A stretch of 41,727 bases of DNA. It comes from Akkermansia muciniphila. GTDB lineage: Bacteria > Verrucomicrobiota > Verrucomicrobiia > Limisphaerales > F1-80-MAGS106. The notes under the pieces are model-generated. The model ran no database searches, had not been told where the DNA came from, and saw nothing but the letters and a program-made list of their open reading frames with translations. Position numbers and translations under genes: made by a program. This document shows positions 21,224 to 29,998 of this stretch, in pieces. The stretch spans positions 1 through 41,727 of the forward strand of contig CAMBEJ010000030.1 of the NCBI GenBank assembly GCA_945865375.1, written 5' to 3'. Numbering within the stretch: position 1 is the first letter of the stretch; every line of letters begins with the position of its first letter.

Positions 21224-21436
21224 ATGAAGAGAATCAAGATTTCAGAGATGGTGGATCTAACGGAAGTGGAGCTAGTCGCCAAGGGACGCGACTTCCGACA
21301 GGAACTGTTCAATCTCAAGCTCCAGCAGGCAAGCAGCCAGTTGGAGAAGTCGGCAGGCCTACGAATTATCCGAAGGAATATCGCTCGCGTTGAAACCGCT
21401 CTGTCAGGCCTACGGAATCGAACCGTTAAAGTTTAA
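21224..21436 (+). CDS. rpmC: 50S ribosomal protein L29
   Basis: L29 is a small helical hairpin at the tunnel exit next to L23. The 70 residues show the family core: E-L-F-N-L-K-L-Q-Q-A-S-S-Q-L-E and I-I-R-R-N-I-A-R-V-E-T-A-L. The gene lies 7 bases after rplP and 4 bases before rpsQ, in the canonical position. Confidence 0.95.
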   Translation: MKRIKISEMVDLTEVELVAKGRDFRQELFNLKLQQASSQLEKSAGLRIIRRNIARVETALSGLRNRTVKV

Positions 21437-21440
21437 GCCT

Positions 21441-21731
21441 ATGTCTTTATCTGAAACTCAAAGAGGTCACCGGAAGGCAAGGGTTGGGGAAGTCATTTCC
21501 AACAAGATGACCAAAACCATCGTGGTCCGTGTTGAGCGCCGTTTTCAGCACCCGAAGTTCAAAAAAGTGGTAACCAGTTACGCGAAGTTCTACGCCCACG
21601 ACGATAAGGAGGAGGCTGAGGTTGGGGACAGGGTTAAAATTGTAGAAACTAGGCCTCTTTCCAAAACGAAGTCATGGCGGCTCGTTGAGGTGGTGGAGAA
21701 GGTTGGAGAGGTTGCGCAAGTGGCTGTTTGA
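21441..21731 (+). CDS. rpsQ: 30S ribosomal protein S17
   Basis: S17 is a primary 16S rRNA binder with an OB fold. I start it at ATG 21441 (MSLSETQRGHRKARVGEV); the frame is open into rpmC but that part is not conserved. Core motifs are G-E-V-I-S-N-K-M-T-K-T-I-V-V and Y-A-K-F-Y-A-H-D, then VGDRVKIVETRPLSKTKSWR. 96 residues, slightly longer than usual owing to a C-terminal tail (KVGEVAQVAV). Confidence 0.95.
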   Translation: MSLSETQRGHRKARVGEVISNKMTKTIVVRVERRFQHPKFKKVVTSYAKFYAHDDKEEAEVGDRVKIVETRPLSKTKSWRLVEVVEKVGEVAQVAV

Positions 21732-21743
21732 TCCAAAAAAGAT

Positions 21744-22109
21744 ATGTTGCAGATTAGATCAATTCTTGACGTGGCGGACAATTCAGGGGCCAAGAGAGCG
21801 GCCACCATCGGTGTGTTAGGCAGGAACCAGAAATACGCGCGAGTGGGCGATGTGATTAAGGCGCATATTAAGGAGGCCTCGCCGGATGGCACCGTTAAGA
21901 AGGGAGAGGTTGTCAATGCAGTCGTCGTGCGGACCAGGCAACCCATAAAGCGGAGCGACGGTTCCTATCTGAAATTCGAATCTAACGCCATAGTTATAAT
22001 CGATAAGGATAACAATCCGCGCGGCACGCGTATTTTCGGCCCCGTGGCCAGAGAACTCCGGGATCTAAAATTTATGAAGATCATTTCTTTGGCTCCTGAA
22101 GTCATCTGA
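21744..22109 (+). CDS. rplN: 50S ribosomal protein L14
   Basis: L14 forms an intersubunit bridge. It shows [19 protein letters not shown], the basic stretch [14 protein letters not shown] and [20 protein letters not shown] then FGPVARELR. 121 residues, all typical. It lies 12 bases after rpsQ. Confidence 0.98.
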   Translation: MLQIRSILDVADNSGAKRAATIGVLGRNQKYARVGDVIKAHIKEASPDGTVKKGEVVNAVVVRTRQPIKRSDGSYLKFESNAIVIIDKDNNPRGTRIFGPVARELRDLKFMKIISLAPEVI

Positions 22110-22113
22110 AGTT

Positions 22114-22389
22114 ATGTCGACATGCCATGTAAAAAAGGGTGATGAAGTCACTGTCATCTCGGGGTCTGAGCGCGGAAAGCGCGGAAAGGTCATCAATGTC
22201 CAACCCGGCAAGAACCGGGTTATAGTGGAGGGCATAAAGCTGATCAAGCGCCACACGAAAAAAAGCACTCAGCACCCAGAGGGTGCCATCGTGGAGCGGG
22301 AAGGAACGATCCATGCATCGAACGTGATGAAAACTGAGGTTTATGATGCGCGCTCAGTCAAGACAGCCCCGAAGAACTCCAACGCCTAG
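22114..22389 (+). CDS. rplX: 50S ribosomal protein L24
   Basis: L24 initiates 50S assembly. A KOW motif is visible near the N-terminus: VKKGDEVTVISGSERGKRGK, followed by VEGIKLIKRHTKKS and the conserved G-A-I-V-E-R-E-G-T-I-H-A-S-N-V. 91 residues. The start lies 4 bases after the rplN stop. Confidence 0.97.
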   Translation: MSTCHVKKGDEVTVISGSERGKRGKVINVQPGKNRVIVEGIKLIKRHTKKSTQHPEGAIVEREGTIHASNVMKTEVYDARSVKTAPKNSNA

Positions 22390-22395
22390 TCTACA

Positions 22396-22941
22396 ATGAA
22401 CTCCCGATTGTATAGAAAATACATTGATTCAGTCAGAACGACCATGTTGGATTCGAGAAAGTATTCCAACATCCATCAAGTTCCGAAGTTGGAGAAAATC
22501 GTGGTCAACATGGGGGTCAGTGCATCGCTGGAGAAGGGTGCGATCGATGACGCATTAAAGGACCTGACCATGATCACCGGGCGCAAGCCTGTGATCAACA
22601 AGTCCAGAAAGAGCGTCGCTAACTTCAAGCTACGAGAGGGGCAATCCATCGGATGTCGTGTGACGTTGCGACGCGACGTGATGTATGAGTTTTTTGACAG
22701 ACTTGTGGCCACCGCGCTGCCTCGAATTAGGGATTTCCGAGGTGTTTCAAAGCGATCGTTCGATGGACGTGGAAACTACTCGGTGGGCATCTCTGACCAG
22801 ACGATTTTTCCTGAGATTGATTTGGACAAAATTAAGCGCACCCAAGGGATGGATGTCATTATCGTGACGAGCGCCTCGTCCGATGACGAGGCAATGGAAC
22901 TTTTGAAACTGATGGGAATGCCGTTTGCCGACAAAAAATAA
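22396..22941 (+). CDS. rplE: 50S ribosomal protein L5
   Basis: L5 binds 5S rRNA and contacts S13 in bridge B1b. Motifs include K-I-V-V-N-M-G-V, the helix D-L-T-M-I-T-G-R-K-P-V-I, SVANFKLREGQSIGCRVTLR, R-D-F-R-G-V-S, and GNYSVGISDQTIFPEIDLDK. 181 residues, typical. Confidence 0.98.
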   Translation: MNSRLYRKYIDSVRTTMLDSRKYSNIHQVPKLEKIVVNMGVSASLEKGAIDDALKDLTMITGRKPVINKSRKSVANFKLREGQSIGCRVTLRRDVMYEFFDRLVATALPRIRDFRGVSKRSFDGRGNYSVGISDQTIFPEIDLDKIKRTQGMDVIIVTSASSDDEAMELLKLMGMPFADKK

Positions 22942-22947
22942 GAAAGT

Positions 22948-23217
22948 ATGGCCAAAAAAGCTTGGATTGAACGTGAAAAGCGCAAGAGAGCGACGGTCAA
23001 GAAGTATGCTGCACTGCGCGCAGACCTCAGGGCTAAGGGAGACTATGTAGGCCTGACTAAGCTGCCACGAAACGCGAGCCCTGCGCGTTTGACAAACCGT
23101 TGTTCGATAACCGGGAGGCGGCACGCTTACATTCGAAAGTACGGATGTTCGCGGTTGACATTCCGAGAAATGGCCCTTTCAGGGTTGATCCCAGGTGTGA
23201 CAAAAGCCAGTTGGTGA
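22948..23217 (+). CDS. rpsN: 30S ribosomal protein S14 (zinc-free long form)
   Basis: S14 is a late-assembling head protein. The 89-residue sequence is the long form without the two CXXC zinc knuckles. It contains [20 protein letters not shown] then [20 protein letters not shown], close to the proteobacterial type. It lies between rplE and rpsH, the standard position. Confidence 0.97.
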   Translation: MAKKAWIEREKRKRATVKKYAALRADLRAKGDYVGLTKLPRNASPARLTNRCSITGRRHAYIRKYGCSRLTFREMALSGLIPGVTKASW

Positions 23218-23226
23218 GATTGCTAT

Positions 23227-23613
23227 ATGACTGATCCAATCGCCGATCTCTTGACTCGTATACGAAACGGTGGCACCGCTCTGATACCTGAGGTGCAGCT
23301 TCCTCATTCGAACATGAAGGAGAGCATCGCACTGATCTTGTTGAAGGAAGGGTATGTTTCTGACGTTCAAATAGTGGGTAAGCCACTGAAGACGCTGAAA
23401 ATCAAGCTCAAGTATGAAGGTCGCAAGACCGTTATCACCGGGCTCAAAAGGGTGAGCCGCCCAGGGTTGCGTCACTATGTCAACGCTGCAAACATTCCGC
23501 GGGTGCTAGGGGGAATGGGAGTGGTGATCCTGTCAACTCCTAAGGGTGTGATGACGGGGTCTGAAGCGCGGAAGCAAAATGTAGGCGGCGAGGTACTGTG
23601 TAACATCTGGTAA
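23227..23613 (+). CDS. rpsH: 30S ribosomal protein S8
   Basis: S8 binds helix 21 of 16S rRNA and in E. coli represses the spc operon. It begins TDPIADLLTRIRNGGTALI and ends with the signature GVVILSTPKGVMTGSEARKQ then N-V-G-G-E-V-L-C-N-I-W. 128 residues, typical. Confidence 0.98.
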   Translation: MTDPIADLLTRIRNGGTALIPEVQLPHSNMKESIALILLKEGYVSDVQIVGKPLKTLKIKLKYEGRKTVITGLKRVSRPGLRHYVNAANIPRVLGGMGVVILSTPKGVMTGSEARKQNVGGEVLCNIW

Positions 23614-23630
23614 GGCTGGGAATAGATTTT

Positions 23631-24167
23631 ATGTCTAGAATCGGAAAAATGCCCATAGTTTTGCCTGCGAAGGTGAAGGTTGAAGTCAAAGCGACGCGTG
23701 TTCTGGTTGAGGGACCGAGGGGCAAGCTTAGTTTCGACCTTCCCAAGCATACGGCGGTGGCTCTTGACGCCAACGGACTTGTTGTGAGCCGTACCGCTGA
23801 GCATTCAGAAGCCAAGGCGATGCATGGTTTATGCCGGAGCATTTTGAATAACATGATCAAAGGAGTTCATGAAGGCTTTGTGAAGAAGCTTGAAATCCAT
23901 GGGGTTGGGTTTAAGGCCTCGGTTCAAGGCAAGAACGTGAACTTGAGTTTGGGATACTCACATCCGCTCAACTACCCTATACCGGAGCAGATAAAGGTCA
24001 CGGTTGACGAAGCCACGAAAATCACGATCGAGGGGCCGGACAAGCAGGTGGTCGGGCAGGTTGCGGCGGAGTTGAGGAGCTATTATCCGCCAGAGCCTTA
24101 CAAGGGCAAGGGTGTTCGCTATTCAGATGAGAAAATCGTGCGGAAGGAAGGCAAGACGGTCCAGTGA
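23631..24167 (+). CDS. rplF: 50S ribosomal protein L6
   Basis: L6 lies near the factor-binding site. It begins SRIGKMPIVLPAKVKVEV and has E-G-P-R-G-K-L-S, VHEGFVKKLEIHGVGFKASV and the C-terminal block PPEPYKGKGVRYSDEKIVRK. 178 residues, typical. Confidence 0.98.
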   Translation: MSRIGKMPIVLPAKVKVEVKATRVLVEGPRGKLSFDLPKHTAVALDANGLVVSRTAEHSEAKAMHGLCRSILNNMIKGVHEGFVKKLEIHGVGFKASVQGKNVNLSLGYSHPLNYPIPEQIKVTVDEATKITIEGPDKQVVGQVAAELRSYYPPEPYKGKGVRYSDEKIVRKEGKTVQ

Positions 24168-24213
24168 TTGATTTCCTCGCGATATTGGATTCAACAACTA
24201 CTTTTTCGGCAAA

Positions 24214-24582
24214 ATGAGAACTGAAAAAAAGCAACGGTTAAAACAATTGCGACGTTGGCGGACGCGGAAAAAGGTCACGGGCACCAGTCAGCGCCCACGT
24301 ATGAGCGTGCACTTCAGTGGTCAACACATTTATGTCCAGTTTGTGGACGACGCTAGCCGTGTGACCCTCGCTTCCATGTCCACGCGAACGAAATCGGTCG
24401 GTTTGTCAGAAGGTAAACTGTGCGCCAACGTCAAAAGCGCCGGTATCATTGGGACCGCTGCCGCTGCCGCCGCTCTCTCCAAGAACATTGAGATTGTCGT
24501 GTTTGACCGTAGCGGAGCGCAATTCCATGGAAAAGTGAAGGCACTGGCTGAGGCGGCACGTGCGGCTGGATTAAAGTTTTGA
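24214..24582 (+). CDS. rplR: 50S ribosomal protein L18
   Basis: L18 binds 5S rRNA. Typical parts are [32 protein letters not shown] and [20 protein letters not shown] then A-A-G-L-K-F at the C-terminus. 122 residues. A 46-base spacer separates it from rplF. No Shine-Dalgarno sequence. Confidence 0.97.
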   Translation: MRTEKKQRLKQLRRWRTRKKVTGTSQRPRMSVHFSGQHIYVQFVDDASRVTLASMSTRTKSVGLSEGKLCANVKSAGIIGTAAAAAALSKNIEIVVFDRSGAQFHGKVKALAEAARAAGLKF

Positions 24583-24602
24583 ACGAAAGCAGGAGAAGCA
24601 TT

Positions 24603-25208
24603 GTGGCAGAATACACCAAAAGTAATTCGGATGACCGATCCCGTTCGGGGCGTGGTCCGCGACGAAATCGCTCAGGATCGGACGGCGGAGGTGGACATGG
24701 GGACGGAAAGGGGGGTAATGAGTTAACCGAAAAGGTCATTTTCATCAACCGCTCGGCCAAGGTAGTCAAGGGGGGTAGGCGTTTCAGTTTCAGCGCATTA
24801 GTTGTTGCCGGGGACAAGCATGGTCGTGTTGGAATTGGACTCGGAAAAGCGATGGAGGTCGCCGACGCAATTCGCAAAGGCGGTGAGGATGCAAAGCAGA
24901 AAATGCTTCATGTCTCTCTTCGCGACACCACGATTCCCCATGAAGTGTTGTCGCGATTCGGGGGTGCAAAAGTGTTGCTAAAGCCCGCTTCTCCTGGCAC
25001 TGGAATTATCGCGGGGAAGACGGTCCGCGCCGTGGTGGAGTCCGTGGGTGTCAAGGATATTTTAACGAAGTCGCTTGGTTCCAAGAATGCCGCGAATGTG
25101 GCGAAAGCCACGCTTTGCGCACTCCAACAGTTGCGCTTGAAGGAGGAAATTTTCCGTTCGCGAGGCATCACATTGCGAGGTAAAGAGTCTGTGGCGACGA
25201 TCAGCTGA
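24603..25208 (+). CDS. rpsE: 30S ribosomal protein S5
   Basis: S5 shapes the decoding site and the mRNA entry. I start it at GTG 24603, which follows AGGAGAAG at a good distance; a TTG at 24579 in the same frame overlaps the rplR stop and lacks such a site. The first 45 residues are Gly/Ser/Arg-rich and unlike other S5 proteins. The conserved part begins [18 protein letters not shown], then [17 protein letters not shown] and [20 protein letters not shown]. 201 residues. rpmD, which usually follows, is absent. Confidence 0.94.
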   Translation: MAEYTKSNSDDRSRSGRGPRRNRSGSDGGGGHGDGKGGNELTEKVIFINRSAKVVKGGRRFSFSALVVAGDKHGRVGIGLGKAMEVADAIRKGGEDAKQKMLHVSLRDTTIPHEVLSRFGGAKVLLKPASPGTGIIAGKTVRAVVESVGVKDILTKSLGSKNAANVAKATLCALQQLRLKEEIFRSRGITLRGKESVATIS

Positions 25209-25216
25209 TTGATACT

Positions 25217-25666
25217 ATGCGATTACATGATTTGAAGCCGAGGCCGGGATCGAAGCATCGAGTCAAGCGGCTCGGTCAAGGCGAGTCAAGCGGACACGGC
25301 AAAACTAGCGGGCGTGGGGGGAAGGGACAAAGTGCCCGTTCTGGCAGCTCTATTCGTCCTGGTTTTGAAGGCGGACAGATGCCGTTGATCCGCAGGATCC
25401 CGAAGCGGGGTTTCAACAACACGCGACATGCGACCGAGTACATCCCGGTCAATGTTGGAGCGCTGCAACGGTTTGACGACGGGGTGAGAGTGGACGAGGT
25501 GGCACTTCGCAGTATTGGGTTAGTTAACGGGAGCGGAGATGGCATCAAAGTTTTGGCTCAGGGAGAGCTGACGAAGAAGCTAACCATCGTTGCCCGAGCT
25601 TTCAGTGCTGCGGCGCGGTCCAAGATAGAAGCTGCGGGAGGGCGATGTGAATTGGTCCAAGATTAG
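25217..25666 (+). CDS. rplO: 50S ribosomal protein L15
   Basis: L15 is a late-assembly 50S protein. The Gly-rich N-terminal arm is evident: RLGQGESSGHGKTSGRGGKG, then R-P-G-F-E-G-G-Q-M-P-L-I-R-R-I-P-K-R-G-F. The C-terminal domain ends with the helix SAAARSKIEAAGGRCELV. 149 residues. It starts 8 bases after rpsE because L30 is missing. Confidence 0.97.
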   Translation: MRLHDLKPRPGSKHRVKRLGQGESSGHGKTSGRGGKGQSARSGSSIRPGFEGGQMPLIRRIPKRGFNNTRHATEYIPVNVGALQRFDDGVRVDEVALRSIGLVNGSGDGIKVLAQGELTKKLTIVARAFSAAARSKIEAAGGRCELVQD

Positions 25667-25710
25667 GCACGAACCGGCACGCCAGGCAACGGTACGCCTT
25701 TGATACCCCC

Positions 25711-27090
25711 ATGTTTTCCTCAATCGCCAATACATTTACCAACTGCTTCAAGATTCCAGAATTGAAGTCGAGGATCCTGTTCACACTTCTGATTCTCGTG
25801 ATCTGCCGGTTGATCGCGTTGATCCCGATTCCAGGTCTTGATGCGAGCATTCTACGGAACTTTTTCGACGACAACCGCAAGGCGGCGGATGGACTGCTGG
25901 GAATGTACAGCCTTTTTACCGGGGGCGCGCTGGAGAATTGCGCAATAGGGTCGCTTGGCATAATGCCCTACATCAGCGCGACGATCATCATCCAGCTATT
26001 AACGGCAGTCATTCCAACCCTAGCGAAGCTTGCGAGGGAGGAGGGAGGCAGGGCGAAGATTGTTCAGTATGGTCGCTACTTAACGCTGCTTCTTTGCCTT
26101 GGCCAGGGCTTTGTGATGGCTTTGGGATGGGAGCACCCGGAAAAAATGTTTACCGGGTTCGTTGGCAAGCTCGTTCTGAGCGAACATCTATGGTGGTACC
26201 GGTTGAACACCGTATTTATTCTGACGACAGGGACGCTCCTGCTGATGTGGTTGGGAGAACAAATCACGGAGCGCGGAATTGGCAATGGTGTTTCCTTGGT
26301 CATTACCATAGGCATTCTGGCTAGGCTTCCCCAGGCTGCGACAAGCTTGTATCTTAGTTTTTATCCGCCTACCGGAGATGAGGGGAAGAGGCTTAACGTT
26401 TTCCATGCGATCGCGTTAGTGCTATTGCTATTCGCGGTTGTTGCGGCGGTTGTTGCCGTCACACAGGGTCAAAGAAAAGTTCCCGTGCAACATGCGCAAA
26501 GAGCGGTTGGAAGAAAGGTTTACGCGGGCGGGACTTCCTTCATGCCGCTGAGGGTCAACTATGCCGGGGTGATGCCGATTATTTTTGCGCAAGCGATTCT
26601 CATGTTTCCTGGGAAAATCTTCAGCACGCTGGGCTCAGTCATGGATGTCAAACTTTTCTCTGAGCTGGGAAGGTTATTGGAGGAGACATCGGTGCTCTAT
26701 CTCCTGCTCTTCTCAGCGATGATACTGTTTTTCTCATACTTTTGGGTGGCCACCCAGTTCAACGAAATCCAGATAGCGGATGATTTAAAAAAGTCAGGTG
26801 GCTACATTCCTGGCGTGAGACCTGGCCAAGAGACCAGCAAGTTTTTGCATCGCACGATGAGTCGAATTACCCTAGCGGGTGCCGTGTTTTTGACTGTCAT
26901 TGCCGTAATTCCGGACTTGATGAACCGTGGGATGGGGCTAGACCCGGCGGTGAGCACGTTCTTTGGGGGAACCAGCATGCTGATCACTGTCGGGGTTCTT
27001 CTGGACACTATGCGGCAGATGGAAACCCATCTTTTGATGAGGCATTACGATGGCTTTCTGAAGAAAGGTCGTATACGTGGGCGCTTTTGA
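25711..27090 (+). CDS. secY: preprotein translocase subunit SecY
   Basis: SecY is the protein-conducting channel, working with SecE (2037) and SecA. The 459-residue sequence has ten hydrophobic segments. Signatures are GALENCAIGSLGIMPYISAT, ITERGIGNGVSLVITIGI, the cytoplasmic loop Q-G-Q-R-K-V-P-V-Q-H, and SGGYIPGVRPGQETSKFLHR before the last helices. It lies 44 bases after rplO. adk, often next, is absent and map follows directly. Confidence 0.98.
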   Translation: MFSSIANTFTNCFKIPELKSRILFTLLILVICRLIALIPIPGLDASILRNFFDDNRKAADGLLGMYSLFTGGALENCAIGSLGIMPYISATIIIQLLTAVIPTLAKLAREEGGRAKIVQYGRYLTLLLCLGQGFVMALGWEHPEKMFTGFVGKLVLSEHLWWYRLNTVFILTTGTLLLMWLGEQITERGIGNGVSLVITIGILARLPQAATSLYLSFYPPTGDEGKRLNVFHAIALVLLLFAVVAAVVAVTQGQRKVPVQHAQRAVGRKVYAGGTSFMPLRVNYAGVMPIIFAQAILMFPGKIFSTLGSVMDVKLFSELGRLLEETSVLYLLLFSAMILFFSYFWVATQFNEIQIADDLKKSGGYIPGVRPGQETSKFLHRTMSRITLAGAVFLTVIAVIPDLMNRGMGLDPAVSTFFGGTSMLITVGVLLDTMRQMETHLLMRHYDGFLKKGRIRGRF

Positions 27091-27096
27091 CTCTCG

Positions 27097-27876
27097 ATGA
27101 TCGCCATTAAGAATGATCGAGAGGTGCGGGCAATGCGCGAAGCCTGCTTGGTAGCGGGCCATGTATTAGATGAAGTCTGTGCCTTTGTAATGCCGGGGAT
27201 CACAACTCGAGAAATTGATGCGTATGCTGCGGATAGGATTGCGAGTCGCGGGGCAAAGAGCGCATTCTTAGGCTACCGTGGATATCCCTGCACCATGTGC
27301 ATCTCGGTGAACGAACAAGTTGTTCACGGATTGGCCGGCAGTCGGAGAATTCAGTATGGAGATATTCTGAGTCTGGATGTCGGTGTGATTTTGAACGGTT
27401 TCATTGGTGACAATGCAAGAACGGTGGCGGCAGGAGCCTGCGACTCGGGGCACCAGAAATTGATCGACGTGACGGAGATGGCGCTTTACGAAGGTATTTC
27501 GAAAGCTGTCGCTGGCAACCGGGTACAGGATATCTCGAGGGCAATTCAAACGCTGGTGGAGTCTCATGGATTCAACGTTGTGCGGGAGTTCGTGGGGCAT
27601 GGGGTTGGTCGGACCATGCATGAAGAGCCTCAGATACCGAATTACGTAGATGGGACCAGTTCCCCCAAGCTGCGTGCTGGAATGACGTTGGCGATCGAGC
27701 CCATGGTCAACTTGGGTCGAGCTGGGGTTGAAATACTCAATGACGGCTGGACTGTTGTCACCCGGGACAGGAAGGCCTCCGCTCACTTTGAGCACACGGT
27801 TTTGGTGAAAGACGGAAGCCCGGAAATTCTGACATGTCGTTGCGTGAAACCATCCGGGTTGAAGGTGTCGTCGTAG
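27097..27876 (+). CDS. map: methionine aminopeptidase, type I
   Basis: It removes the initiator methionine from nascent proteins and uses two metal ions. His77 (VVHGLAG), Asp94 and Asp105 (LSLDVGVILNGFIGDNART) are visible. The later ligands are in VGHGVGRTMHEEP, in AIEPMV and in HFEHTVLV. 259 residues. There is no SH3-binding zinc extension, so it is the short bacterial class. It starts 6 bases after secY, and its last 43 bases overlap infA in another frame. Confidence 0.97.
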   Translation: MIAIKNDREVRAMREACLVAGHVLDEVCAFVMPGITTREIDAYAADRIASRGAKSAFLGYRGYPCTMCISVNEQVVHGLAGSRRIQYGDILSLDVGVILNGFIGDNARTVAAGACDSGHQKLIDVTEMALYEGISKAVAGNRVQDISRAIQTLVESHGFNVVREFVGHGVGRTMHEEPQIPNYVDGTSSPKLRAGMTLAIEPMVNLGRAGVEILNDGWTVVTRDRKASAHFEHTVLVKDGSPEILTCRCVKPSGLKVSS

Positions 27877-28061
27877 AAGTTGTGGGCGGTGTTGTGTGTC
27901 GCGTCGAGTTGCCGAACAAGCATCGAGTCGTAGCCCACATGTCTAGTGAGGCGAGATTGCGCTTTACCGGGCTCTCAGCGGGTGAGAGGGTTGTCGTGAT
28001 GATGTCACCGTACGACTTGTCTCAGGGGACCATTATTGGAAAGAGTCAAACAAATTTATGA
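27834..28061 (+). CDS. infA: translation initiation factor IF-1
   Basis: IF-1 is a small OB-fold protein that occupies the A site during initiation. The 75 residues align with the family from the N-terminus: [14 protein letters not shown]-like [14 protein letters not shown] and the C-terminal [15 protein letters not shown]. The conserved beginning supports ATG 27834, which puts 43 bases of it inside the end of map. Its stop overlaps the rpmJ start (ATGA). Confidence 0.93.
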   Translation: MSLRETIRVEGVVVEVVGGVVCRVELPNKHRVVAHMSSEARLRFTGLSAGERVVVMMSPYDLSQGTIIGKSQTNL

Positions 28062-28171
28062 AAGTTCGTGCGTCGGTAAAGAAACTGTGCGAGCACTGCA
28101 AAGTGATCAAGCGAAAGGGCGTGATTCGTGTTATCTGCACGAACGCTCGGCACAAGCAGCGGCAAGGCTAG
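28058..28171 (+). CDS. rpmJ: 50S ribosomal protein L36
   Basis: This short gene encodes 37 residues: [19 protein letters not shown] continuing to [11 protein letters not shown]. The zinc ribbon ligands are Cys11, Cys14, Cys27 and His32, so this is the zinc-binding form. It overlaps the infA stop by 4 bases and precedes rpsM, the standard position. Confidence 0.97.
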   Translation: MKVRASVKKLCEHCKVIKRKGVIRVICTNARHKQRQG

Positions 28172-28193
28172 AAGGCCGTTAATAACAAAAAAT

Positions 28194-28589
28194 ATGCCTC
28201 GTATTATTGGTGTGGATATTCCCGGTGGAAAGCGAATAGACATTGCTCTCCGCTATGTGTATGGGCTTGGCCCAACGAATTCGTTAGCGATTCTGAGCAA
28301 GGCCAAAATTGATCCCAGTGTCAGGGCGAAGGATCTCAGCGAGCAGCAATTGTCTCAGATCGTGCATGCGATTCAGGACGGAAAGTATGTCATCGAGGGT
28401 GATTTGCGGCGAGAAATCGGGTTGAATTTAAAACGGCTGCAGGGCATCAAGTGCTACAGAGGAATTCGGCACCTCAGGAGCCTCCCCGTGCGCGGTCAAC
28501 GTACCCAGACTAATGCACGCACCCGCAAGGGACCTCGGAAGACGGTGGGCGTGCAACGAAATCCGAATGCCAAAACAGGCATACACTGA
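28194..28589 (+). CDS. rpsM: 30S ribosomal protein S13
   Basis: S13 is a head protein contacting the P-site tRNA and 50S. The real start is ATG 28194 ([20 protein letters not shown]); the frame is open upstream without conservation. Further motifs are [30 protein letters not shown] and [10 protein letters not shown]. 131 residues. First gene of the alpha operon part. Confidence 0.97.
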   Translation: MPRIIGVDIPGGKRIDIALRYVYGLGPTNSLAILSKAKIDPSVRAKDLSEQQLSQIVHAIQDGKYVIEGDLRREIGLNLKRLQGIKCYRGIRHLRSLPVRGQRTQTNARTRKGPRKTVGVQRNPNAKTGIH

Positions 28590-28631
28590 TCATTGTGAGG
28601 AACGTTTAAGATCTTTTTTTGAATCTGACCT

Positions 28632-29243
28632 ATGGCTGATGAGATAATTTTGAAAAAGGCCGACGGGGCAAAACCTAACAAGGGCGGCTCGCCACTCGCG
28701 AATGCGAAGGAGGGCTTAGAAGGGAAACCTACGAAGGGCCCGAAGAAAGCTGACGGGGAGCTTCCCGTGGCGTCTGAGGCGGGTGCGGTACCAGTCGCTG
28801 GAGTCATTCCTGTGGCTGCTGCCGCGCCGACTGCAGCCGAGTTGCTCGCGGATGCGAATGCCACAAAGAAAATCATCCGCGCGAAGGGTGCCAAGAACAT
28901 CATAGTCGGTGTGGTGAACATTCTTGCTACCTTTAACAACACACATGTGACGATCACCGACATGCAGGGAAACCAGATCAGCTGGTCCAGTGCGGGTCGG
29001 GTTGGGTTCAGAGGTTCTCGAAAGAGCACGGCTTTCGCTGCGCAACAGGTGGCCCAAGACGCTGCGAGGCAGGCCATGGCCCACGGCTTGAAGGAAGTGG
29101 AAGTCAAGGTCAAGGGACCCGGTTCAGGACGGGAGTCAGCAATTCGGGCACTTCAGGCAATCGGTCTTGAAATCACTGTCATCAAGGACGTGACCCCCGT
29201 TCCCCACAACGGATGTCGTCCCCGGAAAAAGCGCCGTGTCTAA
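28632..29243 (+). CDS. rpsK: 30S ribosomal protein S11 with long N-terminal extension
   Basis: S11 sits on the platform near the E-site codon. The usual protein of about 125-130 residues is recognisable from about residue 77, with [29 protein letters not shown] and [17 protein letters not shown]. It is preceded by about 75 extra residues. The first half of these is Lys/Gly/Glu-rich and the second half is Ala/Val/Pro-rich ([19 protein letters not shown]). No in-frame ATG exists between the first codon and the conserved core, so the extension appears translated. It is likely disordered; its role is unknown. Confidence 0.95.
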   Translation: MADEIILKKADGAKPNKGGSPLANAKEGLEGKPTKGPKKADGELPVASEAGAVPVAGVIPVAAAAPTAAELLADANATKKIIRAKGAKNIIVGVVNILATFNNTHVTITDMQGNQISWSSAGRVGFRGSRKSTAFAAQQVAQDAARQAMAHGLKEVEVKVKGPGSGRESAIRALQAIGLEITVIKDVTPVPHNGCRPRKKRRV

Positions 29244-29295
29244 AGCGACAGCGGACAACAAACGTTGAACTGAGAAGTCTGAGCACAGAACTATT

Positions 29296-29904
29296 ATGGC
29301 AAGATATACTGGACCACGCACTCGAATCAGCAGGCGCTTCGGGGTGCCGATTTTCGGGCCGAGCAAGTATTTGGAGCGAAAGAATTACGGTCCCGGGGTG
29401 CATGGCCCCAAGAGTCGCCGGAAGCACACTGATTATGCCCTTGGCCTGATTGAGAAGCAAAAGCTTCGGTATTATTACGGACTGATGGAACGTCAATTTC
29501 GTTCTGTTTATGAACGTGCGTTGAAGAAGCGTGGTGTTACTGGCGAGACTATGCTCCAAATATTGGAGACCCGGTTAGACAATATTGTTTATTCCTTAGG
29601 GTTTGCGAGCACTCGTCCGGCTGCCCGGCAGATGGTGTCTCATGGTCACCTGAAGGTGAATGGACGTAAGGTTTCCATTCCATCGTACGCGTTGAAAGTG
29701 AACGATGTGATCGAGGTTCACGTCTCGAATGTCTCACGCCAATTGGCTGCCAAGAACGCGGAGCTATCGACAAACCGGCCTGTTCCCGAATGGTTGGCGC
29801 TGAACAAAGAGGCGTTGCGTGGAACCCTCGTCCGGATTCCCAGCCGTGACGAGATCCAGCCAATTGGTAATGAGCAAGCGGTCGTTGAGTTCTATTCGCG
29901 GTGA
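29296..29904 (+). CDS. rpsD: 30S ribosomal protein S4 (zinc-free form)
   Basis: S4 starts assembly of the 30S body and contributes to mRNA entry. It begins MARYTGPRTRISRRFGV, has K-Q-K-L-R-Y-Y-Y-G, and an S4 RNA-binding domain with E-T-R-L-D-N-I-V-Y-S-L-G-F and ARQMVSHGHLKVNGRKVSIP. The N-terminal zinc cysteines are absent. 202 residues. Confidence 0.98.
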   Translation: MARYTGPRTRISRRFGVPIFGPSKYLERKNYGPGVHGPKSRRKHTDYALGLIEKQKLRYYYGLMERQFRSVYERALKKRGVTGETMLQILETRLDNIVYSLGFASTRPAARQMVSHGHLKVNGRKVSIPSYALKVNDVIEVHVSNVSRQLAAKNAELSTNRPVPEWLALNKEALRGTLVRIPSRDEIQPIGNEQAVVEFYSR

Positions 29905-29949
29905 TCAGTGGATTTTGAAACCAATCAAGTAACAATTATATGGGCGTGG

Positions 29950-29969
29950 CGGGTTCCGAGGATGACCCG
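29950..29969 (+). promoter_or_regulatory. hairpin in the rpsD-rpoA gap
   Basis: CGGGT (29950-29954) pairs with ACCCG (29965-29969); flanking GGC and GCC could lengthen the stem. It lies in the 94-base spacer before rpoA. It might tune rpoA expression relative to the ribosomal genes, but this is only a structural observation. Confidence 0.25.
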
Positions 29970-29998
29970 ATGCCAGTTTAAAATTGTTCAATAAAACT

